Notes: generated by a model not told the origin, from the sequence alone. A stretch of 64,000 nucleotides of DNA from Pseudohongiella sp. (GCA_030651695.1 JAUSCD010000015.1:62001-126000), one strand, 5' to 3'. Numbered from the stretch's first letter, positions 9,326-18,522 are shown. Made by a program: numbers and translations.

Positions 9326-10438
9326 CTAAGCCTTGCCTTCGACTCGCAGCCGGTTACTGGCGGAAAAGTCCAACATGCGCTGAAGTGGAATCATGGCCTT
9401 CTTTGCAAGATCCCGATCAACAGTAATGCGGTTGGTCCCATCACGCAGCGATTCATACATAGCCTGCAATGAATTCATACCCATCCATGGGCAACTGGCA
9501 CAACTGCGGCAAGTAGCGTCATTACCTGCTGTTGGTGCCACCAGAAAAGTCTTCGTGGGCGCAAGTTGCTGCATTTTGTAGAAAATACCCTGATCTGTAG
9601 CGACAATGAAGGTGTCGTCAGGTAAATCACACGCCGCCTTGATCAGTTGGCTGGTTGAACCAATCACGTCAGCCATCGCCAGCACCGATGCCGGGGATTC
9701 AGGATGCGCTAACACTTTGGCACGTGGATTCAACGCCTTCATATCCAATAAACCTTTGGCCTTGAACTCTTCATGGACAATACAGGCGCCATCCCAGAGC
9801 AGTATGTCAGCACCGGTTTTTTCCTGAATATACCTGCCCAGATGACGGTCAGGAGCCCACAGAATTTTTTCGCCCTTAGCTTTCAGATGCTCAACAATAT
9901 CCAGGGCAATGCTGGAGGTGACCACCCAATCCGCGCGCGCTTTGACTGCGGCAGATGTATTGGCGTATACCACAACTGTCCGGTCAGGATGCTGGTCACA
10001 AAATGCAGAGAATTTGTCAATCGGACAAGCGATATCGAGCGAGCATGTTGCTTCGAGATTTGGCATCAGTACAGTTTTGTCGGGACTCAAAATACACGCT
10101 GTTTCGCCCATAAAACGCACACCGGCTACGACCAGCATATCACCCGGACAATCGCGACCGAATCGGGCCATCTCCAATGAATCAGCTACCAGTCCACCGG
10201 TTTCTTCAGCCAGTGACTGCAACTCCGGCTCTGTGTAATAGTGCGCCACAAGTACCGCGTTTTTTTCTTTGAGCAGCGCTTTTATGGCGGCGCGATACTC
10301 AAGGCGCTCCGGCTCACTCAGAACACTACGATCCGGGACGGATGCCAGATAGTCACGCACCACCAAGGTATCAGCTGCCAGCCTGTCATCGTTAGGGATG
10401 GAGCTTGTTTGCCCGGATTGATTCATAAAAGCACCCAT
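9326..10438 (-). CDS. nadA: Quinolinate synthase A
   Basis: 370 aa. NadA condenses iminoaspartate with dihydroxyacetone phosphate to quinolinate, the precursor of NAD, using an oxygen-sensitive 4Fe-4S cluster. Visible are [45 protein letters not shown] and the C-terminal Cys-rich [10 protein letters not shown]. The cluster ligands are the Cys after GETA, one in the middle domain (DGACIVH) and one in the final group. The start at 10438 (MGAFMNQS) or four codons later is open. It is monocistronic: convergent with bepA and divergent from the membrane protein at 10642. Confidence 0.96.
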   Translation of the reverse strand: MGAFMNQSGQTSSIPNDDRLAADTLVVRDYLASVPDRSVLSEPERLEYRAAIKALLKEKNAVLVAHYYTEPELQSLAEETGGLVADSLEMARFGRDCPGDMLVVAGVRFMGETACILSPDKTVLMPNLEATCSLDIACPIDKFSAFCDQHPDRTVVVYANTSAAVKARADWVVTSSIALDIVEHLKAKGEKILWAPDRHLGRYIQEKTGADILLWDGACIVHEEFKAKGLLDMKALNPRAKVLAHPESPASVLAMADVIGSTSQLIKAACDLPDDTFIVATDQGIFYKMQQLAPTKTFLVAPTAGNDATCRSCASCPWMGMNSLQAMYESLRDGTNRITVDRDLAKKAMIPLQRMLDFSASNRLRVEGKA

Positions 10439-10641
10439 ACTGACTCATTCTGTAGGGACGGAATGATATCACAGCAGCAATTCCGCTTGCTTTGCAATTG
10501 CAGCCCCTGGAAAAATTTATGTTATCGCTGCATCCAAACGCCATCTGGCGTGCATCTTCTGGTAATGCGACTGACTAAATCGCACAACAGCGCCTCCCCT
10601 TCCCGGACGGCCGCAGGAAAACCTTTGCTGAGGAAAGAGAT

Positions 10642-11031
10642 ATGAGCGAAAACATCGTAGCGATAATTGCAATGCTTGCGGCAACCCTGTGTATTCTGAT
10701 TCCTTTTTACCTTCGGCACCTGAACAATATAAAAAAACTGGAAACGCTGGTTAAACTTGCTGAAGGCGGTTTCGATTTTAAAACCGGCACTGTAAATCTT
10801 TTTAACCAGGAATCCGGGCCTCTCAGCGATCTTCGCCGCGGGGCGATATTTATTGCGCTGAGTTTGCCGATTATTGTGAGCCTTGCGATTGGCGGATTCT
10901 ATCAGGAGGCAGCAATATTCGGTGGCATCCCGCTGGCCATCGGCGCAGCATATCTGTTTGTGCTGAAATTCGGAAAACGCGTTGAGCCAAGGTACGAATC
11001 AGCACCACAAAACTCAGGGGATTCGTTCTGA
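10642..11031 (+). CDS. Small membrane protein, first gene of a sigma-factor unit
   Basis: 129 aa. ATG 10642 is preceded by GAGGAA at good spacing. Three hydrophobic segments are seen: about 4-24, 68-86 and 90-110. Between the first two is a short cytosolic region (NNIKKLETLVKLAEGGFDF). It resembles small membrane proteins (possibly DUF6249-like) that sit beside sigma factors, but I cannot confirm the family. The stop codon overlaps the apparent start of the sigma factor (CTGA), so translation of the two is probably coupled. A sensing or anchoring role for the sigma unit is inference only. Confidence 0.75.
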   Translation: MSENIVAIIAMLAATLCILIPFYLRHLNNIKKLETLVKLAEGGFDFKTGTVNLFNQESGPLSDLRRGAIFIALSLPIIVSLAIGGFYQEAAIFGGIPLAIGAAYLFVLKFGKRVEPRYESAPQNSGDSF

Positions 11032-11606
11032 GGCAGACTGATTTTTCACTGCCGGACACAATACTGGAAACCACTCTGATCCAGCAGGCTCGCCTGAACA
11101 ATAACAACGAAGCTTTTGGCAGACTGGTCAAACTGCATCAAAGCAAGGTGAGAGGTTTTTTGCGCCGACTGACCGGAAATGAACAGATAGCGGATGATAT
11201 TTCTCAGGACGCATTTGTTATTGCCTATCGAAGACTGGGGCAATTCAGTGGCAGCGGAAGTTTCGGCGGCTGGCTGCTCAGTATTGCCTATCGCTGTTTT
11301 TTGCAGCACCAACGACAACTGCGCCGACAACTGTTAGTGCACGAACAGTTTCAATACCACAATATATTCCTGGCAGATACATGCAATAGAAATCAGTCAG
11401 AACATCTGGATCTCGAACGGGCTTTGGCTCAGCTCGAAACTACTGAGGCTGCAGTAATTACACTCAATCTCAGCATGGGGTATTCTCATTCAGAGATTTC
11501 CGAAATTCTGGGTGTCCCGCTTGGCACTGTTAAATCAAGAATCAATCGTAGCTTAAAAAAGTTGAAGAATCTGATGACCGGAAACGAAGACGAGGATCAA
11601 GCATGA
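11028..11606 (+). CDS. ECF-like sigma-70 family RNA polymerase sigma factor
   Basis: 192 aa if translation begins at CTG 11028. Sigma region 2 is complete only with this upstream part (NEAFGRLVKLHQSKVRGFL, then ADDISQDAFVIAYRRLGQF). Region 4 has the helix-turn-helix HSEISEILGVPLGTVKSRI. The frame has no ATG, GTG or TTG before GTG 11148, which would cut into region 2. AGGGG at 11016-11020 lies 7 nt before the CTG, so a near-cognate start coupled to the upstream stop is the simplest reading. It overlaps the next gene as ATGA. As an ECF-type factor it would direct RNA polymerase to a small regulon; the signal is unknown. Confidence 0.85.
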   Translation: MRQTDFSLPDTILETTLIQQARLNNNNEAFGRLVKLHQSKVRGFLRRLTGNEQIADDISQDAFVIAYRRLGQFSGSGSFGGWLLSIAYRCFLQHQRQLRRQLLVHEQFQYHNIFLADTCNRNQSEHLDLERALAQLETTEAAVITLNLSMGYSHSEISEILGVPLGTVKSRINRSLKKLKNLMTGNEDEDQA

Positions 11607-11989
11607 ATACACCAGAAAACATACCGGATGATTTCTCGGCTTTGCTTCGACCCCTGCCCGAACTTGACGGAAGAGCCTTCACTCAATCGGTATTGCTGCG
11701 CACAAAACGGATTCAGGTATGGCGCAGAATTTTACAACTACTCACTTATCTGTGTGTGGCAGCCGTCATTGTTGCTACCCTGCCTTGGCCGTCTGTGACT
11801 ACAGGACTCAGCAATCTGGCACAAACCATTGCCCCATCGATGGAGTCTTTGGCACAGATCAGTGTGCTGACCGAATGGCTGCCGGCCTATACAGACGTCC
11901 GGCATATTCTGACACAAGAAATAATTGTCATAGCCGCGCTGGCCAGTCTGCTCGGAGGGGCGGTCAGTTTGGTAATGACAGAAGGATGA
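11603..11989 (+). CDS. Membrane protein cotranscribed with sigma factor; candidate anti-sigma factor
   Basis: 128 aa, overlapping the sigma gene by ATGA. A cytosolic N-terminus of about 38 residues (PDDFSALLRPLPELDGRAF) is followed by a transmembrane helix at about 43-63, a periplasmic stretch, and a second helix at about 103-124. The position right after a sigma gene and the short cytosolic head plus membrane anchor fit an anti-sigma factor. However, the zinc-binding HxxxCxxC motif of classical ZAS anti-sigmas is absent, so the role is inference. No homology to a named family was recognised. Confidence 0.72.
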   Translation: MNTPENIPDDFSALLRPLPELDGRAFTQSVLLRTKRIQVWRRILQLLTYLCVAAVIVATLPWPSVTTGLSNLAQTIAPSMESLAQISVLTEWLPAYTDVRHILTQEIIVIAALASLLGGAVSLVMTEG

Positions 11990-12277
11990 GGACTTGCTGC
12001 GAGACGCGGTGCGATGGATCCACACCAAAGACTATATGTTAGGTAGCGCACGGAGCATCTGCACCTAACTCGGTAGCATTGTTATCAGGCGGTACAGAAA
12101 AGTTACCAGCCGTCCAAAGGGATATTGGAGTCGCCAAGGATCTGCGCATCTCTGTTTGGATACTGAGTCCCGGCAAAAGGATTTACCGGGCATAAATTGG
12201 GGACTGAGTTATCACAATTGGAGAGAGTAATGGATTGCTAGCGTCTTCGAATGTCAAACTCATCCTGCAGGAGAGTT
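11990..12277 (+). promoter_or_regulatory. Structured leader of the Crp/Fnr-family gene
   Basis: 288 bp without a recognisable gene. It holds an inverted repeat GTTAGGT/ACCTAAC (12038-12044 and 12063-12069). It also holds two stems that share bases and so exclude each other: CCCGG/CCGGG (12169-12173 with 12186-12190) and AGTCCC/GGGACT (12166-12171 with 12200-12205). Just after these, a Shine-Dalgarno-like GGAGAG precedes a three-codon reading frame (ATG at 12230, stop TAG). Together these look like a regulated 5' leader, but no known riboswitch was recognised. Confidence 0.35.
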
Positions 12278-13075
12278 ATGACAGACATTCTCAAACCAAA
12301 ACCACAGCATAACCACATACTGGCGGCGCTGACTCCCGATGTTCAACGCCGTCTATTTCCCCATCTGGAACTGGTGCCGTTGCCGTTGCGTGCAAGCATC
12401 TATGACAGAAAGAGTGAGTTGGAATACGTCTATTTCCCCACCGATTCATTAGTGTCATTGCAGTGTCAGTTGCAAGACGGTTCATCGACAGCCCTGTCGG
12501 TTGTGGGCAATGAGGGATTGTTGGGTATAAATTTCTTTCTGACCGAGGTGTGCGAACCCACCAGAGGTTTAGTACAGAGTCCCGGTTACGCGTATCGACT
12601 CCCCAGACGGCGAGTGAGAGAAGAGTTCGACCGTCACTGTGAGTTGATGTTGCTGATGCTACGCTATACCCAAACCATTATTACCCAAGTCTCCCAGAAC
12701 GCGATCTGCATCCGCCATCACTCTATAAAACAACAGCTCTGCCGCTGGCTCCTGATATCGACAGATCGCCTTTCTCATCCTCGCTTAAAAATGACGCATG
12801 AGTTCATCGGAGTAATGCTAGGAGTTCGCCGCGAAAGCATTTCCGAAGCCGCATCAAATTTACAGCAACTTGGCGCCATTACTTACTCGCGAGGATTAAT
12901 AGAGGTGGTTGACAGGACAAAACTGGAAGCCATGGCTTGCGAGTGCTACTTCGTAGTCAAAAAAGAAGCAGATCTGCTACTGGCATATCTGCCGCAGCAC
13001 CAGGTGTTTCCGGACACAGACGCCATCCCGGTGCATCACTTGGGACAAGCAGGCGACTCGACAGTCATACAATGA
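12278..13075 (+). CDS. Crp/Fnr family transcriptional regulator
   Basis: 265 aa from ATG 12278, which follows AGGAGA at 12269-12274; an upstream ATG at 12251 lacks a ribosome site. The N-terminal half is a cyclic-nucleotide-binding-like beta barrel (about 20-140) but lacks the FNR-type cysteine cluster and a clear cAMP phosphate-binding motif, so the ligand is unknown. The C-terminal domain carries the Crp-type helix-turn-helix (MTHEFIGVMLGVRRESISEAASNLQQLGAI). A long C-terminal extension is unrecognised. Many such proteins respond to redox, stress or light. It lies after the sigma-factor unit on the same strand, but 288 bp away, so linkage is only suggestive. Confidence 0.88.
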   Translation: MTDILKPKPQHNHILAALTPDVQRRLFPHLELVPLPLRASIYDRKSELEYVYFPTDSLVSLQCQLQDGSSTALSVVGNEGLLGINFFLTEVCEPTRGLVQSPGYAYRLPRRRVREEFDRHCELMLLMLRYTQTIITQVSQNAICIRHHSIKQQLCRWLLISTDRLSHPRLKMTHEFIGVMLGVRRESISEAASNLQQLGAITYSRGLIEVVDRTKLEAMACECYFVVKKEADLLLAYLPQHQVFPDTDAIPVHHLGQAGDSTVIQ

Positions 13076-13179
13076 GTGCTGGTAGTTGCAAATAGTTAAA
13101 ATACAGGCTGAAAGATGCTTGGGGCAAGAGCCGGAGACGTCATCGAGATTCTTGTGCAGATCTGCTTCTCAATGTTAGA

Positions 13180-13254
13180 TGGTGGGGCGTGATGGATTCG
13201 AACCATCGACCAATTGGTTAAAAGCCAACTGCTCTACCGCTGAGCTAACGCCCC
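13180..13254 (-). tRNA. tRNA-Lys (anticodon UUU)
   Basis: 75 nt with encoded CCA. Acceptor stem GGGGCGT pairs with ACGCCCC, D arm GCTC/GAGC, anticodon stem GTTGG/CCAAT with loop CTTTTAA giving anticodon TTT, and T arm GATGG/CCATC with loop TTCGAAT. All stems close as expected. It stands alone between the Crp/Fnr gene and queC. Confidence 0.97.
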
Positions 13255-13390
13255 CCGACGGGAATTCTTTCCGGGGCGGTTGCCCTGTAAAAGAGAGTGC
13301 GCATCATACTATGCGAGAAAAAAAACTCAAGTATTTTGTTAAGATTTGCCCGATTTGCCCGACTGACCGCAGCACTGTGAGCTATGTAAA

Positions 13391-14080
13391 TCAGGCAAAA
13401 TAGGAAGTCGGGTCTGCCAGACCTGCATCTTCGAAACCTTTTTTTCTCAAACGGCAGCTATCGCAGCGACCACACGCCAGTCCCCGTTCGTCAGCCTGAT
13501 AACAGGACACAGTCAACGCGTAGTTAACGCCAAGGTCTGTGCCACACCTGATGATGTCTGCCTTGCTCATTTTTATCAGAGGAGTTCTGATCGTGACAGG
13601 GTGCCCTTCAATGCCGGCCTTGGTCGCGAGGTTAGCCATACGCTCAAAGGCCTCAATAAACTCAGGCCTGCAATCCGGGTAACCTGAGTAATCAAGAGCA
13701 TTCACACCAATAAAAATGGCATCCGCCTGCAGCACTTCTGCCCACGCCAGGGCATAAGACAAAAACACGGTATTGCGGGCGGGAACATAGGTAACCGGGA
13801 TATGGTCAGGAACCACACCAGTAACCGGGACATCTACTGAATGGTCCGTCAGGGCAGAGCCCCCCAACTTGCCAATGCCCAAAGGAATAACGTGGTGCTG
13901 TGCAACGCCAAAAAAATCGGCCAGCTTTACGGCAGCACCCAGCTCACTGGACGAGCGCTGCCCATAGTTAAAGCTGAGAGCATAGCTCTGGTAACCCTCT
14001 GACCTGGCAATAGCCAGACAGGTTGCTGAATCCAGACCACCGGATACAAGTATGACTGCTTTTTTGTCGACCGAGCTCAT
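13391..14080 (-). CDS. queC: 7-cyano-7-deazaguanine synthase QueC
   Basis: 229 aa. QueC converts 7-carboxy-7-deazaguanine to preQ0 with ATP and ammonia, in the pathway to queuosine in tRNA wobble positions. The ATP PP-loop SGGLDSATC lies at about residue 13, and the zinc site is the C-terminal Cys set in [19 protein letters not shown]. Start ATG 14080 is preceded by GGGAG at proper spacing; the open frame extends upstream over the end of queE but that part is not conserved. It is preceded by queE, its pathway partner, 40 bp upstream. Confidence 0.96.
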   Translation of the reverse strand: MSSVDKKAVILVSGGLDSATCLAIARSEGYQSYALSFNYGQRSSSELGAAVKLADFFGVAQHHVIPLGIGKLGGSALTDHSVDVPVTGVVPDHIPVTYVPARNTVFLSYALAWAEVLQADAIFIGVNALDYSGYPDCRPEFIEAFERMANLATKAGIEGHPVTIRTPLIKMSKADIIRCGTDLGVNYALTVSCYQADERGLACGRCDSCRLRKKGFEDAGLADPTSYFA

Positions 14081-14120
14081 GACTCGACTCCCGGGAAATT
14101 TATTCTGACGCACTGTGCCA

Positions 14121-14765
14121 TTAATGGCCGGGTTTTTCGCCCCAGATAATTTTGTGTAGCTGAACCTGCATACGAACCTGAAGTTTGTCCTGCAGTATCC
14201 ATTCAGCCAACTGTTGGTATTCGACCTGACCGAAAGAGGGGGAAAACAACACCTCTCCCACTCTGTGCATGAGATCATATTGATCTATTTTTGCCTTCGA
14301 CCACTCGTAATCACCGCGGTCACAGATGACAAATTTGACTTCATCCTTCTGTTTCAGAGAGCCTATATTGCTTTCCAGATTGCGATCACTTTCAGCAGAA
14401 CCCGGCGTTTTCAAGTCCATTACAATTTTAACGCGATCATCCACACCGCTGATATCCATCGCGCCACTGGTCTCGAGCGAAACTTTCATGCCTGCATCGC
14501 AGAGAGCGGTTAACAGAATCAGACATGCCGGTTGTGCCAGCGGCTCACCGCCAGTGACGCAGACGCGTCGGGCCCGTGCGTTTTTAAGTTCGGCAAGAAT
14601 GTCGGACAGGGATATCTGCTGGCCTTGATGGAAAGCGTACTCAGTGTCGCAGTAGATACAGCGCAGAGGACAGCCGGTCAGGCGTACAAAACTTGTAGGC
14701 AAGCCGACCGTGCTGCTTTCACCCTGCAGGGAGTGAAAAATTTCATTAATCCGGAGTGTGGTCAT
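14121..14765 (-). CDS. queE: 7-carboxy-7-deazaguanine synthase QueE
   Basis: 214 aa. A radical SAM enzyme that contracts the ring of 6-carboxytetrahydropterin to 7-carboxy-7-deazaguanine, the step just before QueC. The cluster motif [12 protein letters not shown] (Cx3CxxC, about residues 32-39) and the SAM-binding VTGGEPL (about 70) are clear. The N-terminal [21 protein letters not shown] is typical of the family. It sits between cpoB and queC, an order common in Pseudomonas-like gammaproteobacteria. Confidence 0.96.
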   Translation of the reverse strand: MTTLRINEIFHSLQGESSTVGLPTSFVRLTGCPLRCIYCDTEYAFHQGQQISLSDILAELKNARARRVCVTGGEPLAQPACLILLTALCDAGMKVSLETSGAMDISGVDDRVKIVMDLKTPGSAESDRNLESNIGSLKQKDEVKFVICDRGDYEWSKAKIDQYDLMHRVGEVLFSPSFGQVEYQQLAEWILQDKLQVRMQVQLHKIIWGEKPGH

Positions 14766-14813
14766 GCAAGGCAGAACCTGAAAAGTTCAGCCTGAAGTAA
14801 ATACATCAGGCAA

Positions 14814-15764
14814 TCAGTTGATGGTGCGCAGATAAATATCCGAGAGGTTGGCCGCCGATGTATTGGGGAAGCGTGTTCGCACGTCCTGCAACATTGATCT
14901 CGCACGGGCATTATCGCCGAGACGGTGATACACCGTGCCCAGAGAATACATTGCATCCTCAATTTTTCGGCCATCCGGATACTGCGACAAGATAGTCTCG
15001 AAGGCCTGCCGCGCCTCGTTAAACATGGACAGATTTACGTATGCCTGACCCTGCCAGTAGTAAGCGTTGGTCACAAAACGGCCGTTGGGATACTGGCCGA
15101 GGTATTGCTGAAACTGTTCTATAGAACGTTGATACTGCTGCTGTTGCAATAGCGAATCCAGTGCAACCTCATAAAGCTGTTGCTCAGTCATCATGACCGG
15201 CGGCTGAGCTGAACTGTTGCCCAATCCTGCCGATGGAACTGGCACGCCTGTTGACGCTGCAGAATCAGAACCGCCAGGTGCGGGGGCGGGCACAACGGCT
15301 ACTGGATTTGACGTATTACCACTCACTCCGGTAGTCGGTGGAGCACTGTTTGTCGCCGCAGACATCTGGTTGGACGACTGTGCAGCAACACCTGAATTGG
15401 CGGGAGGAGAGGCAGGCGCAGCGGAAACCGCTCCGCCAGCATCCATTTCCTGGTATATCGCGCTGATGCGGGAATCAAGATCTGTATAACGATCAAGAGA
15501 GTCCTGCTGCAAACGCCTTATGATCTGACCCTGCTCTTCAACCATTCCGCGCAAGGATTCCATCTCACCACGCAGCGATGTGAACTGATCAAGAAGCAGC
15601 AGCAGGGCATCATTGTTTGATGCGCCAGCCTGGCTTGCCTGGATCAGAGGCACAATTGCAGCCTGAGTGAATGCGGGGAATGTTCCTGCAGAAGCGGCAA
15701 AGGCAGTCGTGTTAAACACGACTGCCGCTACGACTCCAGCAAGTGATGCCTGGGTTCGATTCAT
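14814..15764 (-). CDS. cpoB: Cell division coordinator CpoB (YbgF)
   Basis: 316 aa. A signal peptide ends near AFAASAG (about 25). A coiled-coil trimerisation segment (about 55-100, LRGEMESLRGMVEEQGQII) is followed by a low-complexity Ser/Ala/Pro linker (about 110-185) and three tetratricopeptide repeats (about 190-310, for example YWQGQAYVNLSMFNEARQAFETIL). CpoB couples outer-membrane constriction by Tol-Pal to PBP1B-driven peptidoglycan synthesis. It is the last gene of the leftward tolQRAB-pal-cpoB run, 4 bp after pal. Confidence 0.95.
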   Translation of the reverse strand: MNRTQASLAGVVAAVVFNTTAFAASAGTFPAFTQAAIVPLIQASQAGASNNDALLLLLDQFTSLRGEMESLRGMVEEQGQIIRRLQQDSLDRYTDLDSRISAIYQEMDAGGAVSAAPASPPANSGVAAQSSNQMSAATNSAPPTTGVSGNTSNPVAVVPAPAPGGSDSAASTGVPVPSAGLGNSSAQPPVMMTEQQLYEVALDSLLQQQQYQRSIEQFQQYLGQYPNGRFVTNAYYWQGQAYVNLSMFNEARQAFETILSQYPDGRKIEDAMYSLGTVYHRLGDNARARSMLQDVRTRFPNTSAANLSDIYLRTIN

Positions 15765-15768
15765 TCGA

Positions 15769-16308
15769 TTAACCTGCCGGTTGAATTTCTACACGACGGT
15801 TCTGACGGTAAGCAGCTTCTGTCTGGCCGTTTACTGCAGGACGCTCTTCACCATAGCTGACAGTTTCCATCTGGGCACGTGATGCACCATTGACAATCAG
15901 GAAGTCGCGGATGCTGTTAGCACGACGCTCGCCCAGTGCCAGGTTGTACTCACGGGTGCCGCGCTCATCAGCGTGACCTTCCAGTCGTACACGACGGTTA
16001 GGGTTGGCTGCCAGGTTACGAGCGTGAGCAATCAAAGTCTCACGGTCGGAAGGCTGGAAATCAGCTACGTCGAAATCAAAGTAGAACACTGTTGTGTTCA
16101 ATGCTGCCTGATCACGACGCTGCTGTTCTTCACGCTCACGCTGAAGACGCTCTTGTTCCAGACGGGCAGCGCGAGCTGCATCCGACTCACCAGTCTGTGC
16201 AACTGGCGTCATCTCTTCTGTGTCGCTGGTTGAGCTGCACGCAGCAAGACCAACAATAGTCAGAGCCAATACAGCTGATTTGAATACATTATTAAATTGC
16301 ATACCCAC
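15769..16308 (-). CDS. pal: Peptidoglycan-associated lipoprotein Pal
   Basis: About 179 aa. The lipoprotein signal has lipobox LAAC. A charged linker (about 45-75) leads to an OmpA-type peptidoglycan-binding domain with FYFDFDVADFQ and the GHADERGTREYNLALGERRA signature that binds diaminopimelate. Pal anchors the outer membrane to the wall and is moved by TolB. The start is a choice: GGAGG is directly adjacent to ATG 16317, 9 nt from GTG 16308 and 15 nt from ATG 16302, so GTG 16308 has the best spacing; the mature protein is unaffected. Confidence 0.96.
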   Translation of the reverse strand: MGMQFNNVFKSAVLALTIVGLAACSSTSDTEEMTPVAQTGESDAARAARLEQERLQREREEQQRRDQAALNTTVFYFDFDVADFQPSDRETLIAHARNLAANPNRRVRLEGHADERGTREYNLALGERRANSIRDFLIVNGASRAQMETVSYGEERPAVNGQTEAAYRQNRRVEIQPAG

Positions 16309-16354
16309 TTTTAGCATCCTCCAATAGAAAGCTACTTGTTAAAAAATCTGTGCC

Positions 16355-17662
16355 CTAATTTAAGTACGGAGACCAGGAAGGTTCCCGTACATCGCCCTGC
16401 AAAGATGGTAAACGGAACTTCACGCGGCCGTCAATGGAAACGGCATCAAGCACGCCTCTTCCATTAAAGGTAGTTCCGAACATGATCATTCTGCCGTTTG
16501 GTGCCACGCTGGGTGATTCATCAAGTGCCGTATCAGTGAGCGTGATAACCCTGTTGGTCTGAACATTCAGAATGGAAATACCATAACTGTTGTTCTGACG
16601 GGTTTCACGTCTGACGTGAACCAGATTCACTCCGTCCGGGAGGAACTGGGCTTTGGCACAATAAAAGCAATCAAAAGTCAGACGCTCGGGCAAACCGCCG
16701 GTAGCATCTACTTTATAAATCTGTGGCTGACCGGTTCTGTCCGACGTGAATATCACGCTGCGGCTATCAGTTGTCCACGCCGGTTCTGTTTCCGCACGAG
16801 GATGATCGGTCAGTTGTATCAATGCATTTGTTGTCAGGTCCAGCACATAAATATCAGGACTGCCATCTTTGGACAGCACCATTGCCAGCTTTCTGCCGTC
16901 AGGTGACCACACAGGTGAACTGTTGATCCCCGGGAAATTGGTTACCTGTCGGCGCTGACCAGTACCCAGATCCTGAATATAAATTCTGGGCAGATCAGTT
17001 TCAAACGACACATACGCTATCTGACTTCCATCTGGCGACCAGGCCGGGGACATAATCGGTTCACGCGACTCCAGCAGTATCTGGGCACGACGACCGTCGT
17101 AATCTGCATAGTGCAACCGGTAAACTGTCGATCCGATAGAACCCTCTGCCGAAACATACATGATCTTGGTCGAGAACGCCCCGCGGCGCCCTGTGATTTC
17201 CTGATACACCACATCGCTGATCGAGTGTGCAATATCACGCAACTGCGACATGCTGCCGGTCAATACTTCACCCAGCACCTTTCGCTCTCGATTGATGTCG
17301 AAAAACTCCCACTGCACCTGCACCATCTGACCGCCAGGCACCTGCGTGATTTTGCCGACAACAACGTACTGCTGGGCCAGAATGCGCCAGTCGCGGTAAT
17401 GAACCTCTCGTTCCTCCGACGGCAAACTCAGCATATTGGCGCGTGACAATGCACGGAACTCACCTATTTGCTCCAGATTATTGGAAATAATCTGCGCGAT
17501 GTCTTCATCCAGCAGACTGGCGCCTTCCCATCGGAATGGAACGGCTGCTATCGGAATAGGGTTATCAACACCGCGGGTGATTTCAATATTCAGCTCAGCG
17601 GCAGACAGCCTGAGTGAAAACACCAGCGCCAGTACACACATAATCAGGCTGCTTTGTTTCAA
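16355..17662 (-). CDS. tolB: Tol-Pal system periplasmic protein TolB
   Basis: 435 aa. A signal peptide ends near RLSAAEL (about 22). An N-terminal alpha/beta domain (about 30-160) is followed by a six-bladed beta-propeller (about 165-430) with repeats of the SPAWSPDGSQIAYVS type (also SPVWSPDGRKLAMVL and EPSWSP). TolB links Pal in the outer membrane to TolA. The start codon appears to be TTG, overlapping the tolA stop as TTGA, which implies translational coupling. Confidence 0.97.
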   Translation of the reverse strand: MKQSSLIMCVLALVFSLRLSAAELNIEITRGVDNPIPIAAVPFRWEGASLLDEDIAQIISNNLEQIGEFRALSRANMLSLPSEEREVHYRDWRILAQQYVVVGKITQVPGGQMVQVQWEFFDINRERKVLGEVLTGSMSQLRDIAHSISDVVYQEITGRRGAFSTKIMYVSAEGSIGSTVYRLHYADYDGRRAQILLESREPIMSPAWSPDGSQIAYVSFETDLPRIYIQDLGTGQRRQVTNFPGINSSPVWSPDGRKLAMVLSKDGSPDIYVLDLTTNALIQLTDHPRAETEPAWTTDSRSVIFTSDRTGQPQIYKVDATGGLPERLTFDCFYCAKAQFLPDGVNLVHVRRETRQNNSYGISILNVQTNRVITLTDTALDESPSVAPNGRMIMFGTTFNGRGVLDAVSIDGRVKFRLPSLQGDVREPSWSPYLN

Positions 17663-18522
17663 TTGAGTAAGTCCTCTGGTCTGAATGTTAACAACAATGA
17701 ACGGAAATTCCGCTCAAACATTCGCGGCGGCATACCCTGTAACTCCGAAAAACGACCTACCGCGCGTACTGCATTTTCTGCAGCCCGGTCAAAAGCTGCG
17801 TCTCCACTGGACCTGACAATTTCGACGTCCACTACATCGCCCGTCGGAACCAATCTGATTCTCAACACGGCAGTCATATTATTTCTTGCACTGGGCGGTC
17901 TTGACCAGTTGCGCTGCACCAGATCATGGATTACGCCCATATAGGCCATCGCAATCTCGGATTCGGTTTCGGCTGCTTCCCGTGCTGCCGAATCAGCGGC
18001 TGCCTGCGCCGCCGCATCGGCCTGACGCTGCTGCTCTTGCCGCTGCGCCTCCTGCTGTCTTTGCTGCTCTTGCTGGCGAGCTACTTCCTGCTGCCGGGCC
18101 GCTTCCTGTTGCCGCTCCCGTTCAGCCTGTTGCTCGCGTTCGCGCTGCTGCTGAACTGCGGCCTGGCGCTGAGTTTCCTGTTGTGCTGCCTGTTGTGCGG
18201 CCTGTTCACGCGCAGCCTGATCACGTCGCGCCTGTTCCTGGCGGGCCTGTTCCTGTCTGGCTTGCTCCTGACGGACCTGCTCCTGCCGGGCTTGTTCCTG
18301 GCGCTGCTGTTCCTGCCGCTGCTGCTGTGTGCGCTGCTGCTGAACCTGCTCATTGCGCGCCTGCGGATTTTCCTGCACCAACAAAGCCTTCACGGCAGGC
18401 GGACGAATAACATCCAGCACTTCCGAATCGGCCCGCTGCATAATCAGCAGGGATCCCAGGATCAAACCGTGTATCAACACGGCCAGCATCACTGAAAACG
18501 GATAACCATTAAATGCTGTCAC
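17659..18522 (-). CDS. tolA: Tol-Pal system inner-membrane protein TolA
   Basis: 287 aa, shorter than E. coli TolA (421). One transmembrane helix (about 10-28), then a Gln/Arg/Glu/Ala-rich helical arm (about 51-190) built in part from tandem pentapeptides of type QEQAR/RQEQA, and a C-terminal domain III (about 191-287, VQRNWSRPPSARNN, then FRPEDLLN). TolA spans the periplasm and is driven by TolQR to pull on TolB/Pal at the septum. The pentapeptide array may vary in copy number between strains. It is 5 bp after tolR. Confidence 0.95.
   Translation of the reverse strand: MTAFNGYPFSVMLAVLIHGLILGSLLIMQRADSEVLDVIRPPAVKALLVQENPQARNEQVQQQRTQQQRQEQQRQEQARQEQVRQEQARQEQARQEQARRDQAAREQAAQQAAQQETQRQAAVQQQREREQQAERERQQEAARQQEVARQQEQQRQQEAQRQEQQRQADAAAQAAADSAAREAAETESEIAMAYMGVIHDLVQRNWSRPPSARNNMTAVLRIRLVPTGDVVDVEIVRSSGDAAFDRAAENAVRAVGRFSELQGMPPRMFERNFRSLLLTFRPEDLLN

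Noticed and set aside
13391-14278. 295-aa version of QueC
   Set aside because: The first 66 codons overlap queE, are not conserved, and the internal ATG 14080 has a proper GGGAG site.
18081-18353. TolA coding repeats as a CRISPR-like array
   Set aside because: The repeats are short in-frame pentapeptide codons without spacers of constant length.
17886-18495. Two long rightward open frames (174 and 189 aa) opposite tolA
   Set aside because: They are antisense shadows of the Gln/Arg-rich TolA repeat; composition is Leu/Cys- or Pro/Ala-rich without a ribosome site or motif.
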